Part shown: positions 1 through 11,190 of the stretch, one piece after another | Position numbering within the stretch: the first letter of the stretch is position 1 | Layout of the letters: each line of letters starts with the position of its first letter | Source: Charina bottae | Taxonomy: Eukaryota > Chordata > Lepidosauria > Squamata > Charinaidae | Assembly: GCA_023362775.1 (NCBI GenBank) | Contig: JALMGJ010000002.1 | Coordinates: forward strand, 70,719,414 to 70,783,413 | Reading direction: 5' to 3' | DNA: 64,000 nt | Program-made: the position numbers and the translations under genes | Notes under the pieces: model-generated | What the model was told of the DNA's origin: nothing | Databases searched by the model: none | Seen by the model: the letters and a program-made list of their open reading frames with translations, nothing else

Positions 1-1350
1 CGGGTTCGGGGGGGTTCCCACTCTAACACTGCTTTTACTTTCCCCGGGTCCATTTCAATGCCTCTGTGAGATATCCTATAGCCTAGGAAGTCTAAGCTGT
101 CCTTGTGGAATTCACACTTTTCCAATTTGACATATAGTTTAGCCTCAAGCAATTTCTCTAACACTCTCTTAACTAGTTGTGTGTGTTCCTCCAGGTTATC
201 AGAAAAAATCAAGATGTCATCCAAATACACAATTACCCTTTGGTAGAGAAACTCATATAAAACCTCATTAATTAGTCGCATGAATATGCCCGGTCCTCCC
301 GCAATCCCAAACGGGAGAACCCGATACTGATATTGACCCAATGGGCAGTTGAATGCCGTTTTCCATTCGTCCCCTTCCCGTATGCGTACTCGATAGTATG
401 CCTCTCGCACATCTAGCTTGGTAAAAATTTTGCCTTTTGCCAATTGCGCTAGCATGTCTTTGAGGAGTGGGAGAGGGTACTGGTTGGTCACTGAAATAGC
501 ATTTAACCCCCTGTAGTCTGTGCAAAGCCGTAAGGACCCATCCTTCTTTTTCCAAAAAAGTACAGGGGCAGCTAAAGGTGAGTTTGAGGGTTCAATAAAA
601 CCCCTTGCCAAATTTTTGTCGATGAATTTACGTAGCTCACCTAATTCTTTCTGGGTCATCGCATACATTTTGGGTTTTGGGAAGGGGGCCCCAGGGATCA
701 AATCAACCATTGCGTCTGAAGCCCTGTGGGGGGATTCCTGTTCGCATACTTTTTGCCCAAACACCTCGCCCACGGAGGTGTAGACCTCCGGGATTATGTC
801 TGGGAGCGTCTCCCCCTCCTCGTCTTGGTCCTCCTCCCATTGTTCCATCCCCTCGTGTACCGTGCCAGCCGCCCCCCATTCCAATTCACTTACTCCATTT
901 GTTTCTTCAACCGCTTTGTAAAGCCCATCAAAGAACTCAATTTCCCCAGACGCCCAGTCCACTCTAGGGTTTCTTTTCCTGAGCCATTTGAGTCCTAGCA
1001 CGATATGTCGCGCAGCAATGGGTGCGACTATGAAGCGTAATGTCTCTACATGAGTCCCCACAGACATTTGTATGTCTTCAGTGGTGAATTCGATTGGGCC
1101 CCCCTTCATTTCGGACCCATCCAATTGGCAGAACGTGATGGGTGTCTGCATTTTAACCAACCTGAGTTTCAGTTTGGTTGCTATTTTCGGGTGTATCAAA
1201 CATCTGGAACACCCAGAGTCCAGCATGGCCACCCCCCACAATTGTCCCGTCCCATCCAAAGTTTGCAACTGTACCTTAACGTTCATCGTGGGGCATTTTG
1301 GGACACCTGCCCCCCCGTTGCGCCCAATGGTGAAGGCCTGTCCTGCAGCG
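1..1350 (-). CDS. Ty3/gypsy pol, partial: aspartic protease and reverse transcriptase
   Basis: Translating the minus strand in the -1 frame relative to gag gives an uninterrupted frame from about 1350 to the window edge. A retropepsin-like segment comes first, with the active-site triplet Asp-Ser-Gly (about 1209-1223) followed by a Leu-Gly stretch that fits the protease flap and C-terminal region. A reverse transcriptase follows, with a KLDVREAYY block (about 395-425), a PFGIAGGP block (about 280-310) and the catalytic YLDD (about 216-227). This order is characteristic of Ty3/gypsy. There is no obvious Met start, so expression probably needs frameshifting near the gag stop. I could not identify a convincing slippery heptamer there. 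RNase H and integrase are outside the window. The open frame suggests recent activity. Confidence 0.87.
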
Positions 1351-1354
1351 CACT

Positions 1355-2788
1355 TTAGCACAGGCCATTGTAGTTTTCCGCCGGCTCGAAGTCATCATTT
1401 GAGGTGTCGGACTCGCTGCTCCCCTGTTGCCAGTCCCGTCTCCCCACGGTTGCTGCCGCCGCTCCTTTGTACTTCGCCGTTGCAGTCTTGCTTTCTTTGG
1501 TGTCAGGTGCCTTTTTCAATGGGATTTTCTCTTTGGCGTTCGTCTTGGTTTGTGGGCAATTGCTTATCCGGTGACCCTCTTTACCGCAACTAAAGCATAG
1601 CCCATCTTTCGTACGGCATTCTTTCTCCTCCTCCCAATTCCGTTGCTTGGTGAATTTGCGGGGTTGAGTGAAAGAGGTCCCAGGTTTCTTGCGCATGGAG
1701 TTGAAACTTTTTATGTTCTGGAGCTGCATTGTGCTGTTTTCCACTTTCCCAGCCAGTTGAATCCATCCTTCTAACGTCCCCGGGTCATCTCTCGTTATGG
1801 CTAGTTCTATAATTTCCTGTCGTAATCCGTATTGAAAGTGCTGGACTTTGAAGGATTCAGGCCAGTCAGGTAATTTCGATAGGAGTTTCTTGAAGTCCAT
1901 AGCGTACTCCGCTACTGTTCTGTTGCCTTGTCTTAAATTTTGAATTCGAGTCTTCGCTGAGATTTTAGATAGCGTATCTTCAAACCTCTGTCTGAGTGCG
2001 TACATAAACTTCTGAAAGTTCCTCAGCTCGCTGGCTCCGCAGTCGTGGAGACTCACTAGCCAGTCACCCGCCTCTCCTCTTAGAAAACTGGAGACATAAC
2101 GCACCTTGCTCACCTCCGTTTGGAAGGTATGCTCGAATTCCTCCATAAACCCCTGAACGTGTGTTAGGAAACATGCTAGTTTCCTTGGGTCCCCATCGAA
2201 TTTCATTTTTAGTTCGTTTACCCCGCTTGGGGCATGGGCTCTCAAAGAGGTTCTGCAATGATCGTAGTCTGGGGTTACAGGAGTTTGACTGTATGGCAGC
2301 TGCCCATAGAATAGTGTTTCTTCCTCCCTCTCCTCGTTTTCCCCACTTGACTCTACGATTTCTTCCTCTTCGTCGGAGCCTGTTGGGCTCCTTTCTGCCT
2401 CCCTAGGTCCCTCTAGGGTTCTTAACAACTGTTCAATGCCCCCCCCCATGGAGTCCAATTTTTTGTTCATCATCCCCACCTCTAGGCTCAGGTGTGCCAT
2501 CTGGTTCTCCAGGACTTCGATTCGATGGGTCTGGGTGACCCTTTTCTTGGCTTTCCCTCCTTTTCCTTTCAGCCCTTCCCCGACTGCGATAGACCATCCC
2601 GCCGGGGTAGGCTTGGGATTGCTGAGGGCCATGAGGTTTACCTCCTTCTTCTGTGATTTCTTATTTTCTCGCTGTTCAGTAGTCTCTGTAGGGGACGACT
2701 CTGCTCGCTGGGTTGCCTCCATCGCCCGGACAGCTGCCGCGCTGGTTCCAGCTACCTCGAAAGTCTCCGCTGCTGCTACTGACTCCAT
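1355..2788 (-). CDS. Ty3/gypsy gag polyprotein
   Basis: This is a complete 477-codon frame on the minus strand. The N-terminal region is Ala/Glu/Thr rich. A short predicted helix around residues 85-115 and a very acidic stretch near residues 135-160 come next. The central part (about 190-350) has the retrotransposon-gag (capsid-like) character, with motifs such as FLRGEAGDWL and FKKLLSKLPDWP. A single CCHC zinc knuckle (Cys-x2-Cys-x4-His-x4-Cys) lies near residues 397-410, followed by a Lys-rich tail. It would package the element RNA and form virus-like particles in the cytoplasm. The start was taken as the first Met after the leader. The frame is intact and directly precedes pol in the -1 frame. 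Confidence 0.88.
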   Translation of the reverse strand: MESVAAAETFEVAGTSAAAVRAMEATQRAESSPTETTEQRENKKSQKKEVNLMALSNPKPTPAGWSIAVGEGLKGKGGKAKKRVTQTHRIEVLENQMAHLSLEVGMMNKKLDSMGGGIEQLLRTLEGPREAERSPTGSDEEEEIVESSGENEEREEETLFYGQLPYSQTPVTPDYDHCRTSLRAHAPSGVNELKMKFDGDPRKLACFLTHVQGFMEEFEHTFQTEVSKVRYVSSFLRGEAGDWLVSLHDCGASELRNFQKFMYALRQRFEDTLSKISAKTRIQNLRQGNRTVAEYAMDFKKLLSKLPDWPESFKVQHFQYGLRQEIIELAITRDDPGTLEGWIQLAGKVENSTMQLQNIKSFNSMRKKPGTSFTQPRKFTKQRNWEEEKECRTKDGLCFSCGKEGHRISNCPQTKTNAKEKIPLKKAPDTKESKTATAKYKGAAAATVGRRDWQQGSSESDTSNDDFEPAENYNGLC

Positions 2789-2894
2789 TCTGCTCCGTGG
2801 GTGGAAAAAAAATTTTTTCCGGTGGTGTGACCGCTTTCAACTGGGGAGCTCACCGAATTTTGCCGGGATATTCCTCAGGATACGTGGTCAGGAT

Positions 2895-3225
2895 TGATTC
2901 ACGTCTTTATGTAAGGACTGCTCCCAACGATGTCTATCAAATTCCCCTTTCTCAAGAACGCTCCGAAACGCAGGCTTCTTTAAAAGTAAAGAGGTTTATT
3001 GACGTACATAGGTGCAGGAACAAAGACGTGAATGAATTGGCATGGCATGGTATGTTACATTTAAACATTTCTCCCCCCATTGTTCTTTTGAAGTTGATGT
3101 GTGAAGTACTTGGCTCCAGCTTCGCCAGACAGTCCTTCCTGGGCTGATACGTTCCGTTTCACAGCTCGTTACGGTGGCTTCGGCTGCTTGTCAGTTGCGA
3201 GTCTATTTCCGCGTGTCGGTTAACA
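2895..3225 (-). repeat. 5' LTR of the gypsy element (boundaries inferred)
   Basis: Read on the minus strand the block starts TGTTAACC and ends GTGAATCA, giving the TG...CA ends of an LTR. It carries AATAAA (minus strand of 2995-3000) upstream of a T-rich stretch, as expected for the R/U5 polyadenylation signal. It lies about 105 bp upstream of the gag start. I could not recognise a standard TGG-type primer-binding site just inside it, and the second LTR is outside the window, so the exact ends are provisional. Confidence 0.6.
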
Positions 3226-3660
3226 CGTACTTGTATGAATGGCAGAGGTCTGCTGAACTCTGACACAGATTTAATGTGCAACCCCTGGTATGTGTTGGGC
3301 CCTCTATTATTTGGGACAGGTCCATGGTTGCCATGGAGGCCATGAACTCCTGAGCTGCTCCGGACTCATCATCTGAAACCAAACCCATAACCCAAGTGGG
3401 CATATTTCTGAGAGGGGAACCTCTAACCCTAGGCCCACCAAGGTCTCAGTTATGCATGCCAGGTCAGCACACTCACCCACAATTAGATCACGGATGAGGG
3501 CAGATTTACTACAAACTGGCCTGGCATTCAGAAGCAGCAGCTGGAACCCGGGCCACCAAAGATATGTCTACTTGGTCCCAAGGGTGAATACTGAGGGCCA
3601 GACGTCAGGATCGCTCTCAAATAGCATTCCCAGCACCTCCGTGCATGGTCCACCCACCAT
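3226..3660 (-). mobile_element. L2/CR1-like LINE remnant, endonuclease region
   Basis: The minus-strand translation, with stops, gives fragments typical of the apurinic endonuclease of L2/CR1 LINEs: an SALIRDLIVGE-like block, then AAQEFMASMATMDLSQ and GPTHTRG (about 3245-3355). The match stops abruptly at the LTR boundary, so the gypsy element appears to have inserted into or beside this older LINE. The copy is degenerate and not coding. Confidence 0.6.
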
Positions 3661-5254
3661 ACCCACCCCTGCCCATCACCGCACCAATAGTGCCTCTTCC
3701 AAAGCATCTTGGAAGAGATGCTTTGGAATGTGGGAGCACAAATGCATCATCTCTCTGTCACTCGTTAAAGCAGCTGCTACAAGGAAGTTCCAGTATGTTC
3801 CAAAACACCTCTTTAAAACTGAACCCAAAACATACCCAGTCCTACTATCCATCAACCAATCTAATACTATCAGTACATATTAATGACTCAAGATCAAACA
3901 TGTGGTAATTAGTACTATACTGTATAGGATATAACTTAAAGGACCATAATAGCCATATTCTGTATTTTATTTAAAAAACTTCAAAAGAAAACCTAAATAT
4001 ATTGTATATAAACCTATATTATATTGTAGTATATAATATTAGTACCTCGAAGTTTAACTTGGATATTCTATTATTCAAATTAAATTTAGCCTGGAAGCAG
4101 TTTCCTTCATGGTGATAAAGAACAGTGTAAGAAAGGGTGGTGATATAACACCTGCATAGGCTTTTGCATGTATTCTCATAGTTAGTGTCCCATAACAATT
4201 TTTCTGAATTTGGCTACAAACTGGGATCTACCTTTTCCCTCCTAATTTTAGTCTGCAACATCTGATAACATTAGATCACTTTGAAATAACTTTTCCTGTA
4301 CATGTCTTCCTTGATAGACTGTACCTGCTGTGTGTTCCTGGAGAGCTGTGATAATGCAATGTTCTTAGAGATGATGACCTTCTTGAAAATAGATACTCTC
4401 AGAAATGTAGCTATGACCTGAAAATGCAGCCTATCTTTTCCTAGCTAAACTGTTCCCTTTCCCATTAAAAGTGAGACTATCACATTCAGTGTACATACGT
4501 AGGCCTGTATATTCAACAACATCCTATGCCCAGATAGTTCAAATCTGATGATACAGCATTCATAGGGAATACTCCTCCAGAGGCTTAGGAAAATGGCTCA
4601 CGTGACCCAGAACGTATTATGGGATGCACTCTGAAATTCTTCATTTGGTGTCGAATACCCTTATTCACTGTCATCCTCTTAATTTCTCTGATGTTTGCAT
4701 ATGTTTTGCTTTGTAATTTGGAACTTTGTATCAGATTTCTCCTAAATATTTCTTCTCCCTTTCATCCTGTAGGATTCATAATGTTAATAAGTATAAATAG
4801 TAACATAAATGTCTGATGTTTCTTTCTATCATATGTACCTGAATCTTCAGAGCCTAATATGAGATTTATTTCAATTTCTTGGAATTACATCTGATTAAGA
4901 TGTGTTACTGTGGCACATGGATCAATTCCAAATATAGATGCAGCTTTCCTTTTTCCATTTAAACTGATTTTGTTTTTTAGGGGAAAAAAAATCAAAATTC
5001 TGATTTCCTTATTTTTAATTGTTATTATTAGTATATTCCTTCATTAGACCAGTGTTTGAATACATAAACACTATTATCGCATGCCACTATGTTAAGACTC
5101 ATGGGCACCACAATTATTGGGGTCCCAAATCATGATATTCCCACAGCCATGCTTCACAATTGGGATGATATTTATTTATTCAGGAATACAGTGTTTCCTT
5201 TTCTCCAAAAACAAAATTTCTCGTTAATGCCCTGAAGTTCCACTTTTATCTATT
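3661..5254. other. no recognisable gene; AT-rich intronic sequence
   Basis: Only short chance open frames are present. I see no repeat family I can name, apart from AT-rich low-complexity sequence near 3960-4090. Confidence 0.5.
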
Positions 5255-5360
5255 CATAGAACTAGATAAATTGTAAACCGCCCAGAGTCCCTCTTGAGGG
5301 AGTTGGGTGGTGATAAATCGAATGAATGAAATGAATGAATGAATGAATGAATGAATGAAA
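5255..5360 (+). repeat. L2-like LINE 3' tail plus (GAAT)n
   Basis: The segment reads TTGTAAACCGCCCAGAGTCC and then GGGTGGTGATAAAT, which is the recurring 3' end of squamate L2/CR1-like LINEs. It recurs here near 21250, 40150, 42245, 57300 and 63620. It runs into a (GAAT)n microsatellite at about 5321-5359, as LINE tails of this type usually do. Confidence 0.65.
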
Positions 5361-8300
5361 TGTTCTAATAGCTTGTTGATCACCCAGATTGCCTTAGGCA
5401 ACTTGAGATAGCAGTGTGCTTCCTAATCAGCAGTGGTTTCCCTCTTCCCTCTTCCCTTCCCATGCACTCCACCCTAGTTTGGTATTCTCCTTATGGTGTA
5501 CTCAGGAACACTGACCTCAGACAACACAAGAATGGCTTGTAGATCCTTTGCCATTACACTGAGGTTCTTTACAACCGCTACAAGTATTATACACCTTGCT
5601 CTAGGTCTGCATTTTGTTGGATGACCACTTCTGGAAGAGTAACAGTGGTGTTGCATTTTCCTCATCTGCACATTGACTGTGCCTGACAGTCAATTGTTGG
5701 AGGCTAAAATATTCGGCACTAGCCACTCTCAGCATCCTGAGCTTCAGTATCCCTTTTTCTGAGATCTGCAGAGCTCTCTTTTGATTGGTACCTAATTCAC
5801 TCCACAAGCCCGTGTCATGAAGAGCAGACTCTGATGGTGGCAACTAGTATGTGATGTTTTACAGGGGAGGGTCCTTCAAACTCACACTTGATTGTTATCT
5901 CATTGATTGGAACATCTGACACAAATACCCCCTTAAGAGAGCTGATTATCCTAGGGTCTCATATACTTTTCCAATAAAGACTGTAAATGTTGGTTCAATG
6001 TGCTCAATGAAGACATGACACAGTCCACTGTTTTGTGTGTTACTTGTTTAATCAGAATGTCTCCCTGCTAATAGGACTTAGATGAAGTTCTGATCACCTT
6101 ACAGGTCACATTTCTGCAGGATTATGGATAGTTCTAAAGCCTTCACAAGTTTTCTTTCACCACATTATTACCAATCACCACTTTACCACCATATTATTTC
6201 CTTAAATGGCCTAAAAAAATCCTCTAGAATGTGGGTCTAACTTCAACATTTGGTTCTCCTAACAAGCCTGATATTGTTTCGTTAAGCGTAACACTTAACA
6301 CTTGTTTAGCCCAAATAACAAAAAGAGGTTTTGCAACCTCTGTTTAGGGTACTATTCACAGATGCAAAAGAATTCCTTTCCACATACAGTACATCAAAAC
6401 TATTTTTTCACATCTTTAACGTATTTGGAGATACTTATTTCCCAAATAGAGATCCTCATTTTAAAGAAAATTACTGCATGATTAGACATATGCCAGAGTA
6501 CATTTTTTCAGGTTGTAGACATCAGCCGTATTTCACTGTTTCAACTTCAGAGCCTTATGCCTGTGTGTAAAGTCTGTACATTTTTCTTTCTCTACAGAGC
6601 CCGTGGGACATATACCACACGCCAGCTTCACCAACATAACTTTAAATAGTCATGCCCATTTAGTTTAAAGATCCTATGATCATTAAATGGAACTCCCAGA
6701 TACTGTATGTGGCCCCATGTGGAGTAAACCTCTCTGCCTTGGATTCAAGGCTGGTTTCTAGTGGGACAACACAACAAAGTACCTTCTTTAAAGAAACAGT
6801 GTTAAAAATGCTCAGAGAGGACAGAGTTACAGAACTACCAGAAAGGCATGCAAACACAGAGCTTTTGGTAAGCAGCTTCAGACACTCATAGAAAGAAGGC
6901 AGGTCTCCGAGGAAAGTTTTATCTTTTAACAAGTTTGTAATCCTCCTAACACCATCATGCTTATGCAGCACTGCCTGTTAGAGAGCAAGTGACATGTATC
7001 CACACCCAATTCCTGCAGCTTCTAAATTTAATAAGAACAATCAAATTTTAGAAAGGAAATGAAATTTTAAACCAGACTTCAGAGGATTACTGGAAACACC
7101 TACATTAAGCAGTAGCATCGTACTGTTTTCCCTCTCCTTCCTCCACCCCCCACCCCCCCTTAACAGATTCAGTCTGTAAAAACATTTAATCCTCAGAAGC
7201 TAATCTAAATGTAACACTCAAAAGAAGACAAAGACGATGCAGAAGGGGGGGAAATTGGCCACTGCCTTCTGGGAGTCTCGCTTTATCCCAGGAGCGAGTG
7301 TATTAGTAGAGCTTGGAATGAAATGCCATTTTATTCTCTGTAGCAGTGAGGAGATTAACAAGTTGCCTTCCCTAAACCCAGCCTGCTTCACAGCTCTCTG
7401 AACACTGAGGAAAGGATAGCAAGTAAAGGAAGAGGTGGGGAGTGCTGGCTTTTTATTTCCATGCTGCTTCTTTTGTGGATGATCCATGATGTGAAGAGTT
7501 TGTTAAACAGCCGAATGTGTGCCTGTGTGTGTTTAGATCCAAGCCTCCAGTCTGTAATTCCACTGGTAACCATACAAGCACAAAATAATGCAGCCGTTTT
7601 TGTAAAATAAAGCAGACAGTGCATTAGGTGGCAGTTCTCCAAACCAACCTAGCGTGCAACAAGGCTGCAGCAGAGAAGGTTGTGCAAAACCTGTAGTTTT
7701 CCAAGCTATGATTGGTAAGCTGGGGTTGCTACGTGGGTCTTTTTCCCCACCCTTTTGGAACAAAAAGAGGCTGGTTAACTTCCAACACAATGAAAGAGAG
7801 GAAATTTATTAAGATGCTGCCAGAGAACAGGGGGGCTAGAGTTCCCGGCAGAAATTAGAAAGTACTGATTGTACTGGATCAGGCCACCTTGAATCAAAAC
7901 TGATATAATCCTCCTAGCAATACCTACATGACCTCTCTGCCAATCACTTTTTTCAGGTGCCTTGACAGAAGCCAGTGCTTTTCTTTTCTGAACACATGTC
8001 TTCTCTTCTCGAACAAAGAACCAGGCTTGTCCACCAACCTTAGAGAAACATTTTTATTATGTGACCTTGTCAGAAGAGTACTATGGAATGTTCTGAAATG
8101 GTGAAGTGTTATCATAAACATTAGCTAGCATTATTCATTCAGAGGAAATAAAAAGCCTTTTAATGCACTAGATTACTTGTGCCAGAGATGCAGATGGTCA
8201 AGAGGACAAGAAAATGAATGAAAAAGAGATCCTACAGTAGTTTAGCAATGCTAAGAAAATAGCACTTGTAATTTGTACTCTTCTACTCCTGCTGCCATTT

Positions 8301-9030
8301 GATTTCTAAAAAGCGAGAGCTGCTGCCTGTAACAAAGAAAATTCTGTTTTTAGTTTATCCAAATGCAGTAAATGACACATATAAAAGATGCAGTCTGGTA
8401 AAAAGGTGACAAAAACCAGAAAGATCTATAATGTATATCTGTAATGAGAAAAATTAAGACCTCATCCTAGAATTCACCATGAGTAATGACAAGTGGGTGG
8501 TAATACTAGAAATGGGGAGAGAGGAAACCCATTTCCTATTACATTAAAAAAAAAGAACAGCTGTGTTCATGAGAAGTGAACATAAGGCTGAAAGCTAGCT
8601 CTAATTCTTTTGCTGAACAAGAGACAAAGAGAAAAATAGAAATAAATTCAGTGACCTCTCATCACACTCCTGCAGCATCAGTAAAAGCTTAGTTTAAGAG
8701 GTCAAATATAGTTCATCCCTAAGGCTTAGTTATACATGAATTATCCTTAGCTAACAGCTTCTGAACTCATGTTGTTTACACGTGAAAGAGGTGAATTATG
8801 ATTGAAATGAATTTAAGGTGAGGGTCAACAAACTTGGAAATTTTGACTGCTGCTAAATGAATCACAATGTAAAGTGATGAATAAGCATAGAAACATGAGC
8901 AGGTTACTATGTCTGCTGGCTACAGGGCATAGTCAGTCAGGAACTGTAGCTTAGCACACCAGGAATTCCTTACCCAGCTACCAGGCTGTGCAATAAACAC
9001 ATAACTCATAATAGTGTTCATACATAAAAA
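5361..9030. other. no recognisable gene or repeat
   Basis: The stretch contains only short open frames without family resemblance and short A/T tracts. It appears to be ordinary non-coding sequence. I cannot exclude old, diverged repeats. Confidence 0.5.
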
Positions 9031-9355
9031 AAGGTAAAGGTTCCCCCCGCACATTTGTGCAGTCATGTCCGACTCTAGGGGCCGGTGCTCATCTCCGTTT
9101 GTTAGCCAAAGAGCCAGCGTTGTCCGAAGACGCTTCCACGGTCATGTGGCCGGCATGACGCGCGCGAAACGTTGTTACCTACCCACCGAAGTGGTACCTA
9201 TTCATCTACTTGCATTTGCATGCTTTCGAATTGCTAGGTTGGCAAGAGCTGGGGTGAGTGCGGGAGCTCACTCTGTCATGTGGGGCTAGGGATCCGAACC
9301 TCCGATCTTCTGATCAACAAGCCTGGCGTCTTACCCGCTGAGCCACCACGCCCCC
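9031..9355 (-). mobile_element. Sauria-type tRNA-derived SINE
   Basis: On the minus strand the head is tRNA-like: a box A (TGGCTCAGCGG) just inside the right end and a box B close to GGTTCGAATCC. The body is followed by a tail containing AGTCGGACATGACTG, nearly the same as the BovB LINE 3' end, and then AACCTTTACCTTT-like units. This is the known design of Sauria SINEs, which borrow BovB reverse transcriptase. Full-length copy. The target duplication is not clear. Confidence 0.85.
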
Positions 9356-9491
9356 TAATATATACATACATTTTCATACATACTCAGTTCATACATACTC
9401 AGGCTAATTACATCAACACTATTCACTATACCTCTCCATCCTTTCCTATTCTTGCAAACCATCTACCATGTCCATGCACTGCTACTTACAC

Positions 9492-9803
9492 CAGAGCTTT
9501 CCAAACTGTGTGTCGCGACACCACCCGGAAGCGGCGGCACGCGCGTGCACGGCGGCCGCCATGCACGCGCGTGCCGCCGCACGCCCCCCGCACCGCCGCC
9601 GTGCGCGCGCGCGCGCCGCCGCACGCCCCCCCACGCTGTCGCCGTGCGCGCCGCCGCACGCCCCCCCACGCTGTCGCCGTGCGCGCCACCGCACGCCCCC
9701 GTGCCATCGCCGTGCGTGCGCGCCTCCGCACGCCCCCCCGCACCGTCGCCGTGCGCGCGCTGCCGCTGGTGTGTCGCCAGCGGCAGCACTTTGGAAAGCC
9801 CTG
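9492..9803. mobile_element. hAT MITE (CAGAGCTTTCC family), GC-rich copy
   Basis: The terminal inverted repeats are CAGAGCTTTCCAAA at the left and TTTGGAAAGCCCTG at the right. The flanks are ACTTACAC and TCTTACAC, an 8-bp target duplication with one mismatch, as for hAT elements. The interior is a very GC/CpG-rich imperfect tandem array (about 9530-9770) built from units like CGCCGTGCGCGC. It has no transposase. Three more copies with the same ends lie at 33375, 43010 and 43395. Confidence 0.87.
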
Positions 9804-10962
9804 TCTTACACTGTCTCTTGTTCTTTCGGTTCTCTTTTTTGAGAACCCATTTGAGAACCCATCAATGCCATCCAACCATGATTTTATTGCTTTTCCCCTT
9901 CCTCTTGACTCATTTGCTCTTCTTTCATATATTTGCTTTGCAAGTTGTTCCTCATTCATTCTCTCTATCAAATCACCTCAACTTATTTTATTCAATCCAC
10001 ATTCATTCAGTTCAGTTGTGACCCTCTCTCTTTAGTTGTGACCCTATCTCTTCTTGTTTTACCACACATTTTTAAGTATCCCACTTTCACTGCATTCAAC
10101 TCATTTTTATGTTGAGTTGACATACCCACTTCTTACTTCCATGTAAGAAAGTGGGAAGAAGCCTGCTTATATACATTCATTTTCACTTCTTTTGACAAAC
10201 ATTCATTACTTGCAGCAGACCACATACTGCTCACTAACTTTCCACCAGCATTTGCACACCACATTTTTTTCCATTCAGTTTCTGAAGTTTCTTCTTAAAA
10301 AGTATCAGACTATGATGCTGTATTTAATCTTGTACCTTCTATTAGAGTTATACTTTCTTCCCATGAGCCAAGAAGCGAAAAATATGAACACTGAAAGTAT
10401 TTGGGGAATAATAAAAAAGACCCCATGTCTTTTAAATCCTACTGAATTCAATCTCAGCGTTTCAGAGGAGAGGAGAGGACCCATTTACCCTTTATCTAAA
10501 TCACACATAGAAGTCAAAATACTCTCTAAGATGCTAAATTTAGATTGCCAATGTTACCAAATTTGACCTTATTACTAAAATAGCACCTTGGCTGATGTAT
10601 TTCAGAAACAGTATCACTGAAAACTTTTCCACAACTCTGCAGGACAGATTGGTATTTCAGTCGCTACACTGCATATACAAAGCTAACTCAAAAGACAATG
10701 ATTTGGCTAAGGAGTTCAAAAGCACTGTTTACATTAGGGACTTCCAAGTTCATCATTAAAATTCTCAGTCAGCACCACAGTTTAAATGAGAACTGCCCTC
10801 TCCAGATGATGTTTCCTCAGGTGAAAATGTCACATGTTCTTAAAAACTCCTTTGAGATTCTGTTATTCAAAGTAGCATAATAAAGCCCCTCAGGAAGACA
10901 GATCAGTGGGATGCACTCAGAAAATAAAATGATGGCATACTTAAAAAATAGGTAATAAGAAA
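9804..10962. other. no recognisable gene
   Basis: T/C-rich sequence (about 9830-10130) followed by unremarkable non-coding sequence. The open frames here are short and without resemblance to known proteins. Confidence 0.45.
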
Positions 10963-11190
10963 TTCCTAGCTGACTTGGCTAATCTTGAAAAAAACTAAGC
11001 AGGGTCAGACCCAGTTAGAACTTAGATGCAAGACCATCAGGATTGTAGGCTAGACTAGGAAGTTGAAAAATCATCATAGACAAAGGCAATGGCAAACCAT
11101 TCACAAACTGTTGCCAATTAAGCTACCATGACGGGTTGATGAAATCACCAGAAATCAAGCTTGACTCAAAGACGTTACCTAGTGAAAATT
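10963..11190 (+). mobile_element. degenerate 5S rRNA-derived SINE
   Basis: The first part contains ACTAAGCAGGGTCAGACCC and CAGTTAGAACTTAGATG, clearly a decayed copy of the 5S rRNA internal control region (AAGCTAAGCAGGGTCGGGC...). It is followed by AAAGGCAATGGCAAACCATT, a body shared with other squamate SINEs (compare the complement near 39640). It is not a functional 5S gene, because it is diverged and fused to SINE sequence. Confidence 0.7.

Larger units (their letters stand above)
1..3225 (-). mobile_element. Ty3/gypsy LTR retrotransposon, cut by the window edge
   Basis: The element runs right to left: LTR (about 2895-3225), short leader, gag (1355-2788), then pol, which leaves the window at position 1. 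The order protease then reverse transcriptase, the CCHC knuckle in gag and pol in the -1 frame relative to gag are typical of Metaviridae. I see no in-frame stop in gag or in the visible pol, so this looks like one of the youngest insertions here. The distal LTR, RNase H, integrase and any chromodomain lie outside the window, so intactness and target duplication cannot be judged. Confidence 0.88.

Noticed and set aside
1340..1380. A -1 frameshift slippery site between gag and pol
   Set aside because: No X-XXY-YYZ heptamer fits the gag reading frame close to the stop; the mechanism is left open.
1072..1593. 173-codon plus-strand open frame
   Set aside because: It is antisense to gag and pol of the gypsy element and resembles no protein family.
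9300..9355. tRNA-like sequence with box A and box B (also near 18400 and 38950)
   Set aside because: It is the head of the Sauria SINE and not a tRNA gene: continuous with SINE body and repeated at several loci.
9280..10035. Long Arg/Pro/Ala-rich open frames in several frames on both strands
   Set aside because: They follow from the GC-rich tandem array inside the hAT MITE, and all frames stay open because stops are rare in such sequence.
10970..11040. 5S rRNA-like sequence
   Set aside because: Too diverged and fused to SINE body; not a 5S gene.
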